Positions 40,966 through 51,028 of a stretch of DNA of 64,000 nucleotides are shown here, one piece after another; position 1 is the stretch's first letter, and each line of letters opens with the position of its first letter. The notes below the pieces were generated by a model that was not told where the DNA came from, made no database searches, and was given only the letters and a program-made list of their open reading frames with translations. A program made the position numbers and the translations under genes. This stretch comes from Nostocoides sp. Soil756 (GTDB lineage: Bacteria; Actinomycetota; Actinomycetes; Actinomycetales; Dermatophilaceae), in assembly GCF_001428065.1 (NCBI RefSeq), contig NZ_LMSE01000006.1, forward strand, positions 437 through 64,436, given 5' to 3'.

Positions 40966-42680
40966 CGCGCCAACCCCTCGGCGACGGCGACCCGCGGCGG
41001 CGCGTCGGGGTCGACGAACGTCGACACCCCGAGGCGGGCCACGAACCGGGTCGTCCCGTCGACCCGCTCGACCTCGATCTCGCCCCCACGCCGCCGGCAG
41101 ACCAAGCGGGTCAGGGCCAGCCCCACGCCGTGCTCCATCGGGTCGACGCGCTTGGTGGTGACACCGTGCTCGAACAGGCTGGCGCGCAACGCATCCGGCA
41201 CGCCCGGCCCCGAGTCGGTGACGACGATCTCGACGGTGCTCGCATCCTGGCGCACCCGGACCCTCACGAACGGCGGCGTCAGCGGCCCCCGCGGCGCGTG
41301 CTCGAAGGCGTTGTCGACGAGGTTGCCCAGCACCGTCGCGACGTCGGCGGCGTCGTGGGTCTCGAGCCGCTCGAGGCGCGACTCCTCGGTGATGGTGAGG
41401 TCGATGCGCCGCTCGTTGGCGGTGGCCGCCTTGGCCATGAGCAGGGCCGCGATGGTCGGGTCCTGGACGAGGGTGTTGACCACGAGGTCGAGCGCGTGCC
41501 GGCGTTCGCTGAGGGTGTCGACGTAGCGCACCACCTCGTCGAGCTCGCCGATCTGGATGAGGCCGCTGATGGTGTGCAGCTGGTTGGCGAACTCGTGGGC
41601 CTGGGCGCGCAGCACGTGGGCGGTCGAGCGGAACGAGCCGATCTCGCGCTCGAGGTCGGCCAGGGCAGTGCGGTCGCGCAGGGTGGTGACCGTGCCGAGC
41701 ACGCGACCGCCGCTGACGACGCGCATGGTGCTCATCACCAGCACCCGCCCGCGCCGGATGACCACCTCGTCGCGCGCGGCGGTGACGTGGTCGGCGGGGT
41801 CGGCGGCGCCACCGGGGTTCTCGCCCACCAGGACCTCGCGCAGCCGGCCCTCGATCCGCAGGTCCGAGACGGACGTGCCGATGGCGTGCTCGGGCAGGTC
41901 GAGCAGCTGGCGGGCGACCTCGTTGACCAGGGTGATGCGCTGCTGGGTGTCGAGCGCGATGACACCCTCGGCGATGCCGCGCAGCATCGCCTCGCGGTGC
42001 TCGGCCAGGCCCGCGATCTCGCGCGGCTCCATCCCGCGGGTCTGGCGCTTGATCCGCCGGGACAGCAGCCACGACCCGCCGAGCCCGACGGCCAGGGCGA
42101 TGCCGAGGTAGGTGAGCAGGTAGGACGACGTGCCCTGGAGGCGTTCCCACGTGGACGGGGTGGCCTCGGCGACCATCACGGTGCCGAGCAGCTGCCCGGC
42201 GCGCGTCGGGGTGGCGGGGTCCTTGTCGTCGTCGTCACCGCCGAGCACCGGGACCTGCGAGGCGAGGTAGTCCTGCCCGTCGAGGGTGATCATCCCCGAC
42301 CAGCTGCCGCCGGCCGCCACCCGTTGGTCGCCCAGCGGGAGCGGCTGCTCGTCGAGGGAGGGGTCGGTCGAGACGCGCACCTCGAGGTCGCGGTCGGCGA
42401 ACGACACCGAGGAGACGCCGGCCTGGGTCACGACGCTCTGTCCGAGGGTCGCCAGCCCGGTGCGCGTCTCGGGCATCGTCAGGCTCACCCGCACGAGGGG
42501 GTTGGCGGCCAGCTGCTCACCGAGGGCGGCGACCCGGCGCCCCTCGGTGCGCTCGAAGGTGGCCTCCGACTGCGCCAGCGACACCGCGGCCACGGCGACG
42601 AGCACCACCACGATGATCGCCAGCTGGAGCGCGAAGAGCTGCCCGGCGAGGGTCGCCCGACGGCGCCTGAGCGTGACCAC
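40962..42680 (-). CDS. Sensor histidine kinase, CitA/DcuS type
   Basis: About 572 aa. Membrane helix near 13-36, an extracytoplasmic PAS-like sensor domain to about 180, a second helix (about 186-206), a cytoplasmic PAS (GIAEGVIALD onward) and a kinase core of the CitA class: phosphoacceptor His in RAQAHEFANQLHTISGLIQ, N box GNLVDNAFEHA, and DSGPGVP. The sensor contains an unusual acidic insert, DDDDK, near 149-153. GTG 42680 is preferred because GGAGG lies 11 nt upstream; GTG 42698 is open but has no ribosome-binding site. It should sense a carboxylate outside the cell. Confidence 0.85.
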   Translation of the reverse strand: MVTLRRRRATLAGQLFALQLAIIVVVLVAVAAVSLAQSEATFERTEGRRVAALGEQLAANPLVRVSLTMPETRTGLATLGQSVVTQAGVSSVSFADRDLEVRVSTDPSLDEQPLPLGDQRVAAGGSWSGMITLDGQDYLASQVPVLGGDDDDKDPATPTRAGQLLGTVMVAEATPSTWERLQGTSSYLLTYLGIALAVGLGGSWLLSRRIKRQTRGMEPREIAGLAEHREAMLRGIAEGVIALDTQQRITLVNEVARQLLDLPEHAIGTSVSDLRIEGRLREVLVGENPGGAADPADHVTAARDEVVIRRGRVLVMSTMRVVSGGRVLGTVTTLRDRTALADLEREIGSFRSTAHVLRAQAHEFANQLHTISGLIQIGELDEVVRYVDTLSERRHALDLVVNTLVQDPTIAALLMAKAATANERRIDLTITEESRLERLETHDAADVATVLGNLVDNAFEHAPRGPLTPPFVRVRVRQDASTVEIVVTDSGPGVPDALRASLFEHGVTTKRVDPMEHGVGLALTRLVCRRRGGEIEVERVDGTTRFVARLGVSTFVDPDAPPRVAVAEGLAR

Positions 42681-42780
42681 TATGTACTCAACCTCCACTG
42701 CGGACAGAAGCGCGACAACCCTGGTCCGGCTCCACCACGATCATCGCGTTCCACTCCACCACAGGAAAGGGATCTCGACG

Positions 42781-43788
42781 ATGAGACTCCACCGCATCGC
42801 GCTCGGCGCCCTCGTCGCGGCCTCGCTGGCCCTCACCGGCTGCGGCGCCACGAAGGACCAGGGGACCGGCGGTGCCACGGCCTCCGCGGACGCTGCGCCC
42901 GCCACCGGCCTGCAGTACATGGTCCCCAACAGCCCCGGAGGCGGGTACGACACGACCGCCCGCACCGCGGCCCAGGTGATGGAGAAGGAGAAGATCACCG
43001 GCAGCGTCCAGGTCTTCAACCTGCCCGGCGCCGGCGGCACGGTGGGCCTCCAGCGGGTCGTCAACGAGAAGGGCAACGGCAAGCTCGCCATGCAGATGGG
43101 GCTCGGCGTCGTCGGCGCCGCCTACACCCAGAAGTCGAAGGCCAAGCTCAGCGAGACCACCCCCGTCGCCAAGCTCATCGAGGAGGCCGGGGCCATCGTC
43201 GTCCCGAAGGACTCCCCGTACCAGGACATCAACGCCCTCGTCGCGGCCTGGAAGGCGAACCCGAAGGGCCTCGCGGTCGGCGGCGGCTCCTCGCCGGGCG
43301 GCCCCGATCACCTGCTGCCGATGCAGCTGGCCCAGACCGTGGGCATCGACCCCCAGCAGGTCAGCTACGTCAGCTACGACGGTGGCGGCGAGCTCCTGCC
43401 GGCGATCCTCGGCAAGAAGATCGCGTTCGGCGCCAGCGGGTTCGGCGAGTTCCTCGACCAGGTCGAGGCCGGCGACGTGCGCATCCTGGCCGTCACCAGC
43501 GCCGAGCGGGTCAGCGCCCTCCCGGACGTGCCGACCCTCAAGGAGAGCGGTATCGACCTGGAGTTCACCAACTGGCGCGGCGTCGTGGCACCCCCCGGCA
43601 TCTCCGACGCCGACAAGGCCGTCTGGGTCGACGCCTTCACGAAGATGCACGACTCCCAGGCCTGGAAGGACGAGCTGGAGAAGCGCGGCTGGGTCGACGC
43701 CTTCGAGACCGGCGACGAGTTCGGGGCCTTCATCGAGGAGCAGGACAAGAAGGTCGCCGACATCCTGACCACGCTCGGCCTGGCCTGA
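42781..43788 (+). CDS. tctC: Tripartite tricarboxylate transporter substrate-binding lipoprotein
   Basis: 335 aa. Signal peptide and lipobox LTGC (Cys about 21), then the TctC/Bug fold: [32 protein letters not shown], and [15 protein letters not shown]. Bug proteins bind carboxylates such as citrate and pass them to TctA/TctB. It is the first gene of an operon divergent from the CitA/CitB-like system. AGGAAAGG lies 10-17 nt before the ATG. Confidence 0.88.
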   Translation: MRLHRIALGALVAASLALTGCGATKDQGTGGATASADAAPATGLQYMVPNSPGGGYDTTARTAAQVMEKEKITGSVQVFNLPGAGGTVGLQRVVNEKGNGKLAMQMGLGVVGAAYTQKSKAKLSETTPVAKLIEEAGAIVVPKDSPYQDINALVAAWKANPKGLAVGGGSSPGGPDHLLPMQLAQTVGIDPQQVSYVSYDGGGELLPAILGKKIAFGASGFGEFLDQVEAGDVRILAVTSAERVSALPDVPTLKESGIDLEFTNWRGVVAPPGISDADKAVWVDAFTKMHDSQAWKDELEKRGWVDAFETGDEFGAFIEEQDKKVADILTTLGLA

Positions 43789-43789
43789 C

Positions 43790-44338
43790 ATGACGACCGA
43801 GGCCACCACCGTCCCCGAGGGCAGCACGCGCTCGGGGGCGGGTCCCCTCGGCCGGGTCCGGGACCGCGCACAGCTCGGGCTGTGCGCGGCCCTGGCCGTG
43901 GCCGGGGTCGTCGTCATCGTCGACGCGAGCCGCCTGGGCCCGGTCACGAGCAGCAACGACCCGATCGGCCCGAAGGCGATGCCCTTCCTGGTCGGGGGCC
44001 TGCTCCTCCTGGTCTCGGTCCTCTACGCCGTCGACGTCCTGCGCGGCGGGGTCGGCGAGGCCGAGGAGGGCGAGGACGTCGAGCTCGGCCAGGGCGCCGA
44101 CTGGAAGACCGTGAGCATCCTCGCCGGCGCCTTCGTCCTCAACGCGCTGCTCATCGAGCCGCTCGGCTGGGTCATCAGCGGCGCCCTGCTCTTCGCGCTC
44201 TCGGCCTTCGCGCTCGGCAACCGCCACCACGTCCGCGGCCTGGCGGTCGGGATCGCGATGAGCCTCGCCACCTTCTACGCCTTCGCCATCGGGCTCGGGG
44301 TCAACCTGCCCGCCGGCATCCTCCAGGGGATCCTCTGA
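43790..44338 (+). CDS. tctB: Tripartite tricarboxylate transporter small membrane subunit
   Basis: 182 aa with four predicted membrane helices (about 30-46, 63-82, 108-127 and 134-176 as a helical pair). [18 protein letters not shown] is the TctB family pattern. It partners with TctA in the permease. It begins 1 nt after tctC stops and its stop overlaps the tctA start (TGATG). Confidence 0.85.
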   Translation: MTTEATTVPEGSTRSGAGPLGRVRDRAQLGLCAALAVAGVVVIVDASRLGPVTSSNDPIGPKAMPFLVGGLLLLVSVLYAVDVLRGGVGEAEEGEDVELGQGADWKTVSILAGAFVLNALLIEPLGWVISGALLFALSAFALGNRHHVRGLAVGIAMSLATFYAFAIGLGVNLPAGILQGIL

Positions 44339-45918
44339 TGGACAACCTCAACGCCCTGCTCGGCGGCTTCGCCGACGTCATCACCCCGACGAACCTGCTC
44401 ATCGCGCTGCTCGGGGTCACCGTCGGGACCGCCGTCGGCGTCCTGCCCGGCATCGGCCCGGCGATGACCGTCGCCCTGCTGCTGCCGGTCACCTACGGGC
44501 TGCCCGTCGAGCAGTCGCTCATCCTGTTCGGCGGCATCTTCTACGGCGGGATGTACGGCGGCTCGACGACCTCGATCCTGCTCAACACGCCCGGCGAGTC
44601 CTCGTCGGTCGTCACCGCCCTCGAGGGCAACAAGATGGCCAAGTCGGGCCGGGCCGCCCAGGCGCTCGCGACCTCGGCCATCGGCTCGTTCGTCGCCGGC
44701 ACCGTCGCCACCGCGCTCCTGGTGTTCGTGATGCCCGAGGTCGCGTCGTTCGCGGTCACCCTCGGGGCCCCGGAGTTCCTCGCGATCATCCTCGTCGCCT
44801 TCGTCGGGACGTCGATGATCCTCGGGTCCTCGCGGGTCCGGGGCTTCGCCGCCCTGCTCATCGGGCTGGCTCTCGGGCTGGTCGGCACCGACTTCGTCAC
44901 GGGCCAGCAGCGGCTCACCTTCGGGTCGCCGTTCCTGGCCGACAACATCGACGTCGTCGTCATCGCGGTCGGCATCTTCGCGGTCGGGGAGGCCCTGTGG
45001 GTCGCCGCGCACCTGCGCCGCAAGGCGGGCACGGTCATCCCCGTCGGCCGCCCGTGGATGTCGAAGGAGGACTGGGGCCGCTCGTGGAAGCCCTGGCTGC
45101 GGGGCACCGCGCTCGGCTTCCCGTTCGGGGCCATCCCGGCGGGCGGGGCCGAGATCCCGACCTTCCTCAGCTACCTCACCGAGCGCAAGCTGACCAAGCA
45201 CCCCGAGGAGTTCGGCCACGGCGCCATCGAGGGCGTGGCCGGCCCGGAGGCCGCCAACAACGCCTCGGCGGCCGGGACGATGGTGCCGCTGCTCGCGCTC
45301 GGCCTCCCGACCAACGCGACCGCGGCCATCATCATCGCCGCGATCACGTCCTACGGCATCGAGCCCGGCCCTCTGCTGCTCGTCAAGCAGCCGGACCTGG
45401 TGTGGATGCTCATCGCGAGCCTCTTCATCGGCAACGTCCTGCTCCTGGTGCTGAACCTGCCCCTCGCGCCGGCGTGGGCCAAGCTGCTGCGCATCCCTCG
45501 GCCCTACCTCTACGCGGGCATCCTCTTCTTCGCGTCGATGGGCGCCTACGCGGTCAACGCGCAGCCGTTCGACCTGTTCCTGCTGCTGGTGCTCGGCGGC
45601 ATCGGGTTCGCGATGCGGCGGTTCGGGGTCCCGGTCCTGCCGCTCATCGTGGGGGCGATCCTCGGGCCGCTGGTCGAACGCAAGGCCCGCCAGGCGTTGC
45701 AGCTCACCGGTGGCGACGCCTCCGGGCTGGTCGGGGGGCCGGTCGCGTGGGTCTGCTACGCGTTCATCGCCGTCGTCCTCCTGTGGCCGCTGGTCGCGCG
45801 GCTGCTGCGCCGGGGCTCGGGTGGCGACGACGACCACTCCGGTGACGGGGACGGCGACCGGCCCTCGCCCGCCGCCGAGCCCAGCCGACCCGTCGCCTCG
45901 GAAGGAGCCATCCGATGA
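44338..45918 (+). CDS. tctA: Tripartite tricarboxylate transporter large permease
   Basis: 526 aa, about 12 membrane segments. TctA signatures: [41 protein letters not shown] and [27 protein letters not shown]. It forms the cation-coupled channel for the tricarboxylate taken up by TctC. The C-terminal tail (after 490) is Asp/Gly/Pro-rich, cytoplasmic and not conserved. It starts in TGATG with tctB and ends in ATGA with the stress-protein gene. Confidence 0.9.
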   Translation: MDNLNALLGGFADVITPTNLLIALLGVTVGTAVGVLPGIGPAMTVALLLPVTYGLPVEQSLILFGGIFYGGMYGGSTTSILLNTPGESSSVVTALEGNKMAKSGRAAQALATSAIGSFVAGTVATALLVFVMPEVASFAVTLGAPEFLAIILVAFVGTSMILGSSRVRGFAALLIGLALGLVGTDFVTGQQRLTFGSPFLADNIDVVVIAVGIFAVGEALWVAAHLRRKAGTVIPVGRPWMSKEDWGRSWKPWLRGTALGFPFGAIPAGGAEIPTFLSYLTERKLTKHPEEFGHGAIEGVAGPEAANNASAAGTMVPLLALGLPTNATAAIIIAAITSYGIEPGPLLLVKQPDLVWMLIASLFIGNVLLLVLNLPLAPAWAKLLRIPRPYLYAGILFFASMGAYAVNAQPFDLFLLLVLGGIGFAMRRFGVPVLPLIVGAILGPLVERKARQALQLTGGDASGLVGGPVAWVCYAFIAVVLLWPLVARLLRRGSGGDDDHSGDGDGDRPSPAAEPSRPVASEGAIR

Positions 45919-46313
45919 CCGTGCTCGTGGGCTACGTGCCCAGCCCGCTCGGGGAAGCGGCCCTGGCCGCCGGCGTCGAGGAGGCCCGGCGCCGCGGCGA
46001 GCCGCTGGTGGTGCTCAACATGTCGCGCGACGACGTCCTCGTCGACGCCCGCCGCGCCCCGGCCGACGACCTGGCGCGGGTGCAGCGCGACGTCGCCGAG
46101 CTCGGGCTCGATGCCGTGGTGGTCCAGGTCGAGGAGGGCGGCGACCCCGCGGCCGCGATCGTGGCCGCGGCCACCGAGCGGTCGGCCTCGGTGCTGGTCA
46201 TCGGCCTGCGGCACCGCTCGGCGGTGGGCAAGCTCATCCTCGGGTCGGTCGCGCAGCGGGTGCTGCTCGACGCCCCGTGCCCGGTGCTCGCGGTCAAGGC
46301 GGCGGCGCGATGA
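45915..46313 (+). CDS. Universal stress protein family protein
   Basis: 132 aa single UspA domain. The ATP-binding loop [21 protein letters not shown] and the ending APCPVLAV are typical of ATP-binding UspA proteins. Being translationally coupled to tctA (ATGA) and to the next gene (ATGA) suggests a specific part in this transport operon, perhaps nucleotide-dependent control, rather than a general stress role. UspA domains are known companions of some secondary transporters such as TeaD with TeaABC. Confidence 0.85.
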   Translation: MTVLVGYVPSPLGEAALAAGVEEARRRGEPLVVLNMSRDDVLVDARRAPADDLARVQRDVAELGLDAVVVQVEEGGDPAAAIVAAATERSASVLVIGLRHRSAVGKLILGSVAQRVLLDAPCPVLAVKAAAR

Positions 46314-46810
46314 GCGGGGCGACGGGCCCGGTCGCGCCGGTGGTGGTCTCGACCGCCGACCTCTACGACGAGCGCGGTGACGCGCTCCAGTCGGTGTCGC
46401 TGCTGCGCCACTACGGCGGCCGGACCCAGTTCACCGGGGTCGTGAGCACGGTGCGCTGCCACCGCGACAACGCCCTGGTCAAGGCGGCGCTGGCCGAGCC
46501 CGGGGAGGGGCGGGTGCTGGTCGTCGACGGCGGCGGCTCGCTGGAGTCGGCGCTGATGGGCGACCTCATCGCGGCCTCGGCCGTCGAGCACGGCTGGGCC
46601 GGGGTCGTCATCCACGGCGCGGTGCGCGACGTGCTGGCCCTCGGCGCGCTGCCGCTCGGGGTGCTGGCGCTCGGCTCGAACCCGCGGAAGTCCGCCAAGG
46701 AGGGCGTGGGGGAACGTGACGTGCCGGTGTCGTTCGGCGGGGTCGAGTTCGTGCCCGGCGCCACCCTCTGGGCCGACGAGGACGGCGTGCTGGTCACCCG
46801 CGTGCCCTGA
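46310..46810 (+). CDS. RraA-like / 4-hydroxy-4-methyl-2-oxoglutarate aldolase family protein
   Basis: 166 aa. The pattern STADLYDERGD, VVDGGGS, MGDLIAASAVEHGWAGVVIHGAVRD carries the conserved Gly, Asp and Arg-Asp pair of the RraA family. Members are either RNase E inhibitors or class II pyruvate aldolases that cleave 4-hydroxy-4-methyl-2-oxoglutarate or the tricarboxylate 4-carboxy-4-hydroxy-2-oxoadipate. The operon with tctCBA favours a catabolic aldolase acting on an imported tricarboxylate. This is inferred, not shown. Start set by the ATGA overlap with the Usp gene. Confidence 0.78.
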   Translation: MSGATGPVAPVVVSTADLYDERGDALQSVSLLRHYGGRTQFTGVVSTVRCHRDNALVKAALAEPGEGRVLVVDGGGSLESALMGDLIAASAVEHGWAGVVIHGAVRDVLALGALPLGVLALGSNPRKSAKEGVGERDVPVSFGGVEFVPGATLWADEDGVLVTRVP

Positions 46811-46895
46811 CCCCTCGCTCCGCCGTCTCGGGTGTGAGACAGGATGGGCCGCCGCGTGGTGGCCCGGACGGCGCACCGGCCCTCCAATGGGAGGC

Positions 46896-48461
46896 ATGAC
46901 CGAGACCTCAGCCGCCGTGCCCGAGCCCGTCATGGTCGGGGGCGGTGCGCTTACCGTCGACGACGTGGTGGCCGTCGCCCGCCACGGCGCCCGGGTGTCG
47001 CTCGACCCCGACGCGGTGGCCGAGGTGCGCCGCACCCGCGAGATCGTCCGCGGCCTGGCCGGCGACACCCGCCCGCACTACGGCGTCTCGACCGGGTTCG
47101 GGGCGCTGGCCACCCGGCACATCCCCGTCGACCTGCGGCATCGCCTGCAGCGCTCGCTCATCCGCTCGCACGCGGCCGGCTCGGGCCCCGAGGTCGAGCG
47201 TGAGGTGGTGCGGGCCCTGATGCTGCTCCGCGTCGCCACCCTTGCGACCGGCCGCACCGGCATCCGCGAGGAGACCCTGCGCGCCTACGCCGGGATGCTC
47301 GACGCCGGCATCACCCCGGTGGTGCACGAGTACGGCTCCCTCGGCTGCTCGGGCGACCTCGCGCCGCTGTCGCACTGCGCGCTGGCCCTGATGGGGGAGG
47401 GCGACGTGCACGACGCCGCCGGCGAGCGGATGCCGGCCGCCGCCGCGCTCGCTGCCGCCGGGCTGACCCCCGTCGAGCTCGAGGAGAAGGAGGGGCTGGC
47501 GCTGGTCAACGGCACCGACGGGATGCTGGGGATGCTGTGCCTCGCGCTGCACGACCTGCGCGGGCTGCTCGTGGTGGCCGACGTGGCGGCGGCGATGTCG
47601 GTCGAGGGGCTGCTCGGCACCGACGACGTGTTCGCCGCCGACCTGCAGGCCCTGCGGCCGCAGCCCGGGCAGGCGACCTCGGCCCACAACATCCGGACAG
47701 TGTTGGCCGACAGCCCGATCCGCGCGTCCCATCGCAGCGAGGAGTGCACCCGCGTGCAGGACGCGTACTCGCTGCGGTGCGCGCCCGTCGTCGCCGGCGC
47801 GGCCCGCGACACCGTCGACCACGCCGCCCGGGTCGCCGGCTGGGAGCTCGCCTCGGCCGTCGACAACCCGATCGTGACGCTGGACGGTCGGGTGGAGAGC
47901 AACGGCAACTTCCACGGGGCGCCGGTGGCCTACGTGCTCGACTTCCTGGCGATCGTGGCGGCCGACGTGGCGTCGATGAGCGAACGCCGCACCGACCGCT
48001 TCCTCGACGTCGCGCGCAGCAACGGGCTGCCGCCGTTCCTCGCCGACGACCCGGGCGTCGACAGCGGCCACATGATCGCGCAGTACACCCAGGCCGCGAT
48101 CGTCTCGGAGCTGAAGCGCCTCGCCGCGCCGGCCTCGGTCGACTCCATCCCCAGCAGCGCCATGCAGGAGGACCACGTCTCGATGGGCTGGTCGGCCGCC
48201 CGCAAGCTGCGCCGCTCGGTCGACGGGCTCTCGCGGGTGCTGGCCGTCGAGGTGCTGACCGCCGCCCGCGGCCTCCAGCTGCGCGCGCCCCTGGCTCCGG
48301 CGCCGGCCACCGCCGCGGTGGTCGCGGCCCTGGTCGAGGCAGGTGCCTCACAGCCAGGGCCGGACCGGTTCCTCGCGCCCGAGATCGAGGTTGCACACCG
48401 GCTGGTCACCGACGGCACGGTGCGGCGCGTCGTCGAGGCGGTCATCGGCCCCCTCGCCTGA
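46896..48461 (+). CDS. hutH: Histidine ammonia-lyase
   Basis: 521 aa. Removes ammonia from L-histidine to give urocanate. The motif GSLGCSGDLAPLSH (near 147-160) forms the MIO cofactor from Cys151-Ser152-Gly153; most lyases have Ala-Ser-Gly, and the Cys variant occurs in other actinobacterial enzymes as I recall. HYGVSTGFG with catalytic Tyr62 is present, as are SNGNFHGAP and QEDHVSMG. The start is uncertain: ATG 46896 follows GGGAGG too closely, ATG 46887 is 9 nt upstream, and ATG 46932 matches the Streptomyces N-terminus. First gene of a dispersed hut cluster; ends at a large hairpin. Confidence 0.9.
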   Translation: MTETSAAVPEPVMVGGGALTVDDVVAVARHGARVSLDPDAVAEVRRTREIVRGLAGDTRPHYGVSTGFGALATRHIPVDLRHRLQRSLIRSHAAGSGPEVEREVVRALMLLRVATLATGRTGIREETLRAYAGMLDAGITPVVHEYGSLGCSGDLAPLSHCALALMGEGDVHDAAGERMPAAAALAAAGLTPVELEEKEGLALVNGTDGMLGMLCLALHDLRGLLVVADVAAAMSVEGLLGTDDVFAADLQALRPQPGQATSAHNIRTVLADSPIRASHRSEECTRVQDAYSLRCAPVVAGAARDTVDHAARVAGWELASAVDNPIVTLDGRVESNGNFHGAPVAYVLDFLAIVAADVASMSERRTDRFLDVARSNGLPPFLADDPGVDSGHMIAQYTQAAIVSELKRLAAPASVDSIPSSAMQEDHVSMGWSAARKLRRSVDGLSRVLAVEVLTAARGLQLRAPLAPAPATAAVVAALVEAGASQPGPDRFLAPEIEVAHRLVTDGTVRRVVEAVIGPLA

Positions 48462-48468
48462 CGAGCTT

Positions 48469-48524
48469 CCCCGAACGTGTGTGAAGAACGTCGACATGCC
48501 GAGGTTCTTCACACACGTTCGGGG
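48469..48524. terminator. Perfect 21-bp stem-loop between convergent genes
   Basis: The arms 48469-48489 and 48504-48524 are exactly complementary over 21 bp (beginning CCCCGAACGTGTGTGAAG), with a 14-nt loop containing GTCGAC. It lies 8 bp after hutH and 16 bp before the methyltransferase stop. It can act as a bidirectional terminator; the length and perfection are unusual and also fit a dispersed palindromic repeat. Confidence 0.8.
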
Positions 48525-48539
48525 TGGGGAGGGGGAGGG

Positions 48540-49208
48540 TCAGCGCTTCCGGAGGGCCCGCACCACGAGGTCGTCGTGGTGGTGCGCCCCGGAGCCGCCG
48601 CGGACCGAACGGGGACGCGACTCCGGCCCGGTCACCGCCCAGCCCTCGCGCCCGCGCAGCGCCTGCGCCATCTGGGGCGGCGAGAGCAGCAGGTCGGGGT
48701 CGAAGCCGCGCTCGAGCGCCCGCTGCCGGTCGACCTCGGCGTGGTGGACGAAGACCAGCGTGCCCCCGGGCGCCACCAGCGACGCCAGCCGCTCGGCCGG
48801 GGCCTCCTCCAGGTCGAGCGCCGGGTAGAACACCGACACCAGGTCGAAGCCGCCCTCGGGTAGGTCGAGCCCGGCCAGGCCGCCGTGGCGCCAGTCGACC
48901 TCGACCCCGGCGGCCTCGGCGGCCGACCGGGCCCGGGCCAGCGCCACCCCCGACGGGTCGAGCGCCGTCACCCGCCAGCCCTGCTGCGCCAGCCACACGG
49001 CATCGGCCCCCTCGCCGCAGCCGACGTCGAGCGCGCGGCCCGGCGTCATCCCCTCGACCTCCACGGAGAGGGCGTGGTTCGGGTCGCCGCTCCACACCCG
49101 GTCGAGTTCCGAGTAGCGCGCGTCCCACACGCTCTCGTCGTCGCGCAGGGTCCGGCCGTGCTCGTGTCGGTGGGTGTCAGGGGTGTCGGGGGCGTCGTGC
49201 GTCGTCAT
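48540..49208 (-). CDS. Class I SAM-dependent methyltransferase
   Basis: 222 aa. SAM-binding motif [19 protein letters not shown] (near 60-80), acidic ribose residue in VTALDPS, and [12 protein letters not shown]. The N-terminus ([17 protein letters not shown]) is typical of small actinobacterial methyltransferases of the thiopurine/TehB-like group. The substrate is unknown. It runs opposite to the surrounding hut genes, sitting between hutH and hutU. ATG 49208 has a weak GGAG 12 nt upstream. Confidence 0.8.
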   Translation of the reverse strand: MTTHDAPDTPDTHRHEHGRTLRDDESVWDARYSELDRVWSGDPNHALSVEVEGMTPGRALDVGCGEGADAVWLAQQGWRVTALDPSGVALARARSAAEAAGVEVDWRHGGLAGLDLPEGGFDLVSVFYPALDLEEAPAERLASLVAPGGTLVFVHHAEVDRQRALERGFDPDLLLSPPQMAQALRGREGWAVTGPESRPRSVRGGSGAHHHDDLVVRALRKR

Positions 49209-49364
49209 GCGAGAAGTCTGCTCCGCGGGGCCGGCGGCCGCGGCATCCCGTTGCTGTTCCGGCAAGGCCGCCACGTCTCGCATCCCAGACGCAGACGCCC
49301 GCCCGGCCCTTCACCCCGCCCCACGCCGCCACGACAGTGGAGGCACCAGACGAAGGAGACCGAC

Positions 49365-51020
49365 ATGGACGGCGCCCGCCCCGTGCGCAGCCCCCGCGGC
49401 ACCACCCTCACCGCCCGCCAGTGGTCGACCGAGGCCCCGCTGCGGATGCTCATGAACAACCTCGACCCCGAGGTGGCCGAGCGCCCCGACGACCTCGTCG
49501 TCTACGGCGGCACCGGTCGGGCGGCACGCGACTGGCGCTCGTTCGACGCCATGGTGCGCACCCTCACGACGCTGAAGGCCGACGAGACGATGCTCGTGCA
49601 GAGCGGACGGCCGGTCGGGGTCATGCAGACCCACGAGTGGGCCCCGCGCGTGCTCATCGCCAACTCCAACCTGGTCGGTGACTGGGCCACCTGGCCCGAG
49701 TTCCGCCGGCTCGAGCACCTCGGCCTGACGATGTACGGCCAGATGACGGCCGGCTCCTGGATCTACATCGGCACCCAGGGCATCGTCCAGGGCACCTACG
49801 AGACCTTCGCGGCCGTCGCAGAGAAGCGCTTCGGCGGCACCCTGGCCGGCACCCTCACCCTCACCGCCGGCTGCGGCGGGATGGGGGGCGCCCAGCCCCT
49901 CGCGGTCACCCTCAACGGCGGCGCCTGCCTCGTCGTCGACGTCGACCCGGCCCGCCTGCACCGGAGGGTCGAGCACCGCTACCTCGACGAGGTGGCCGAC
50001 AGCCTGGATGCCGCCGTCGAGATCGCGCTCAAGGCCAAGGCCGAGCGCCGGGCCTGGTCCATCGGCGTCGTCGGCAACGCGGCCGAGGTCTTCCCCGAGC
50101 TGCTGCGCCGGGGCGTGCCGATCGACGTCGTCACCGACCAGACCAGCGCCCACGACCCGCTCTCGTACCTGCCCGAGGGGATCGCGCTCGAGGACTGGGC
50201 CGAGTACGCCGAGAAGAAGCCGGAGGAGTTCACCGACCGGGCCCGGGCCTCGATGGCCAGGCACGTGCAGGCGATGGTCGAGTTCCAGGACGCCGGCGCC
50301 GAGGTCTTCGACTACGGCAACAGCATCCGCGACGAGGCCCGCCAGGGCGGTTACGAGCGGGCCTTCGAGTTCCCGGGCTTCGTGCCGGCCTACATCCGTC
50401 CGCTGTTCTGCGAGGGCAAGGGCCCCTTCCGCTGGGTGGCCCTGTCCGGTGACCCGAAGGACATCGCCACCACCGACCGCGCCGTGCTCGACCTCTTCCC
50501 CGACGACGCCAAGCTGCACCACTGGATCCGCGGGGCCCAGGACCGCATCGCGTTCCAGGGGCTGCCCGCCCGCATCTGCTGGCTGGGCCAGGGCGAGCGC
50601 GACCGGGCCGGCGCGGCCTTCAACGAGCTCGTCCGCACTGGCGAGGTCAGCGCCCCCATCGTGATCGGCCGCGACCACCTCGACACCGGGTCGGTCGCGA
50701 GCCCCTACCGCGAGACCGAGTCGATGCTCGACGGGTCCGACGCCATCGCCGACTGGCCCCTGCTCAACGCGCTCGTCAACACCGCCTCGGGCGCGAGCTG
50801 GGTCTCGATCCACCACGGCGGGGGCGTCGGCATCGGCCGCTCGCTGCACGCCGGCCAGGTCTCGCTCGCCGACGGCACCGACCTCGCCGCGCAGAAGCTG
50901 CACCGGGTGCTCACCAACGACCCGGCCATGGGGGTCATCCGGCACGTCGACGCGGGCTACGACCTCGCCGAGCGCACCGCCGCCGAGCAGGGCGTGCGCA
51001 TCCCGATGCGCGAGTCGTGA
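49365..51020 (+). CDS. hutU: Urocanate hydratase
   Basis: 551 aa, full length. Hydrates urocanate to 4-imidazolone-5-propionate using tightly bound NAD as an electrophile. Conserved blocks: [70 protein letters not shown], and [24 protein letters not shown] lies 6 nt before ATG 49365. It has its own promoter region (49209-49364), since a reverse-strand methyltransferase separates it from hutH. Confidence 0.92.
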   Translation: MDGARPVRSPRGTTLTARQWSTEAPLRMLMNNLDPEVAERPDDLVVYGGTGRAARDWRSFDAMVRTLTTLKADETMLVQSGRPVGVMQTHEWAPRVLIANSNLVGDWATWPEFRRLEHLGLTMYGQMTAGSWIYIGTQGIVQGTYETFAAVAEKRFGGTLAGTLTLTAGCGGMGGAQPLAVTLNGGACLVVDVDPARLHRRVEHRYLDEVADSLDAAVEIALKAKAERRAWSIGVVGNAAEVFPELLRRGVPIDVVTDQTSAHDPLSYLPEGIALEDWAEYAEKKPEEFTDRARASMARHVQAMVEFQDAGAEVFDYGNSIRDEARQGGYERAFEFPGFVPAYIRPLFCEGKGPFRWVALSGDPKDIATTDRAVLDLFPDDAKLHHWIRGAQDRIAFQGLPARICWLGQGERDRAGAAFNELVRTGEVSAPIVIGRDHLDTGSVASPYRETESMLDGSDAIADWPLLNALVNTASGASWVSIHHGGGVGIGRSLHAGQVSLADGTDLAAQKLHRVLTNDPAMGVIRHVDAGYDLAERTAAEQGVRIPMRES

Positions 51021-51028
51021 CCCCGGGG

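Noticed and set aside
41000-42698. Reverse-complement frames opposite the histidine kinase
   Set aside because: They are His/Gly/Asp-rich antisense shadows of the kinase, which has all its catalytic motifs.
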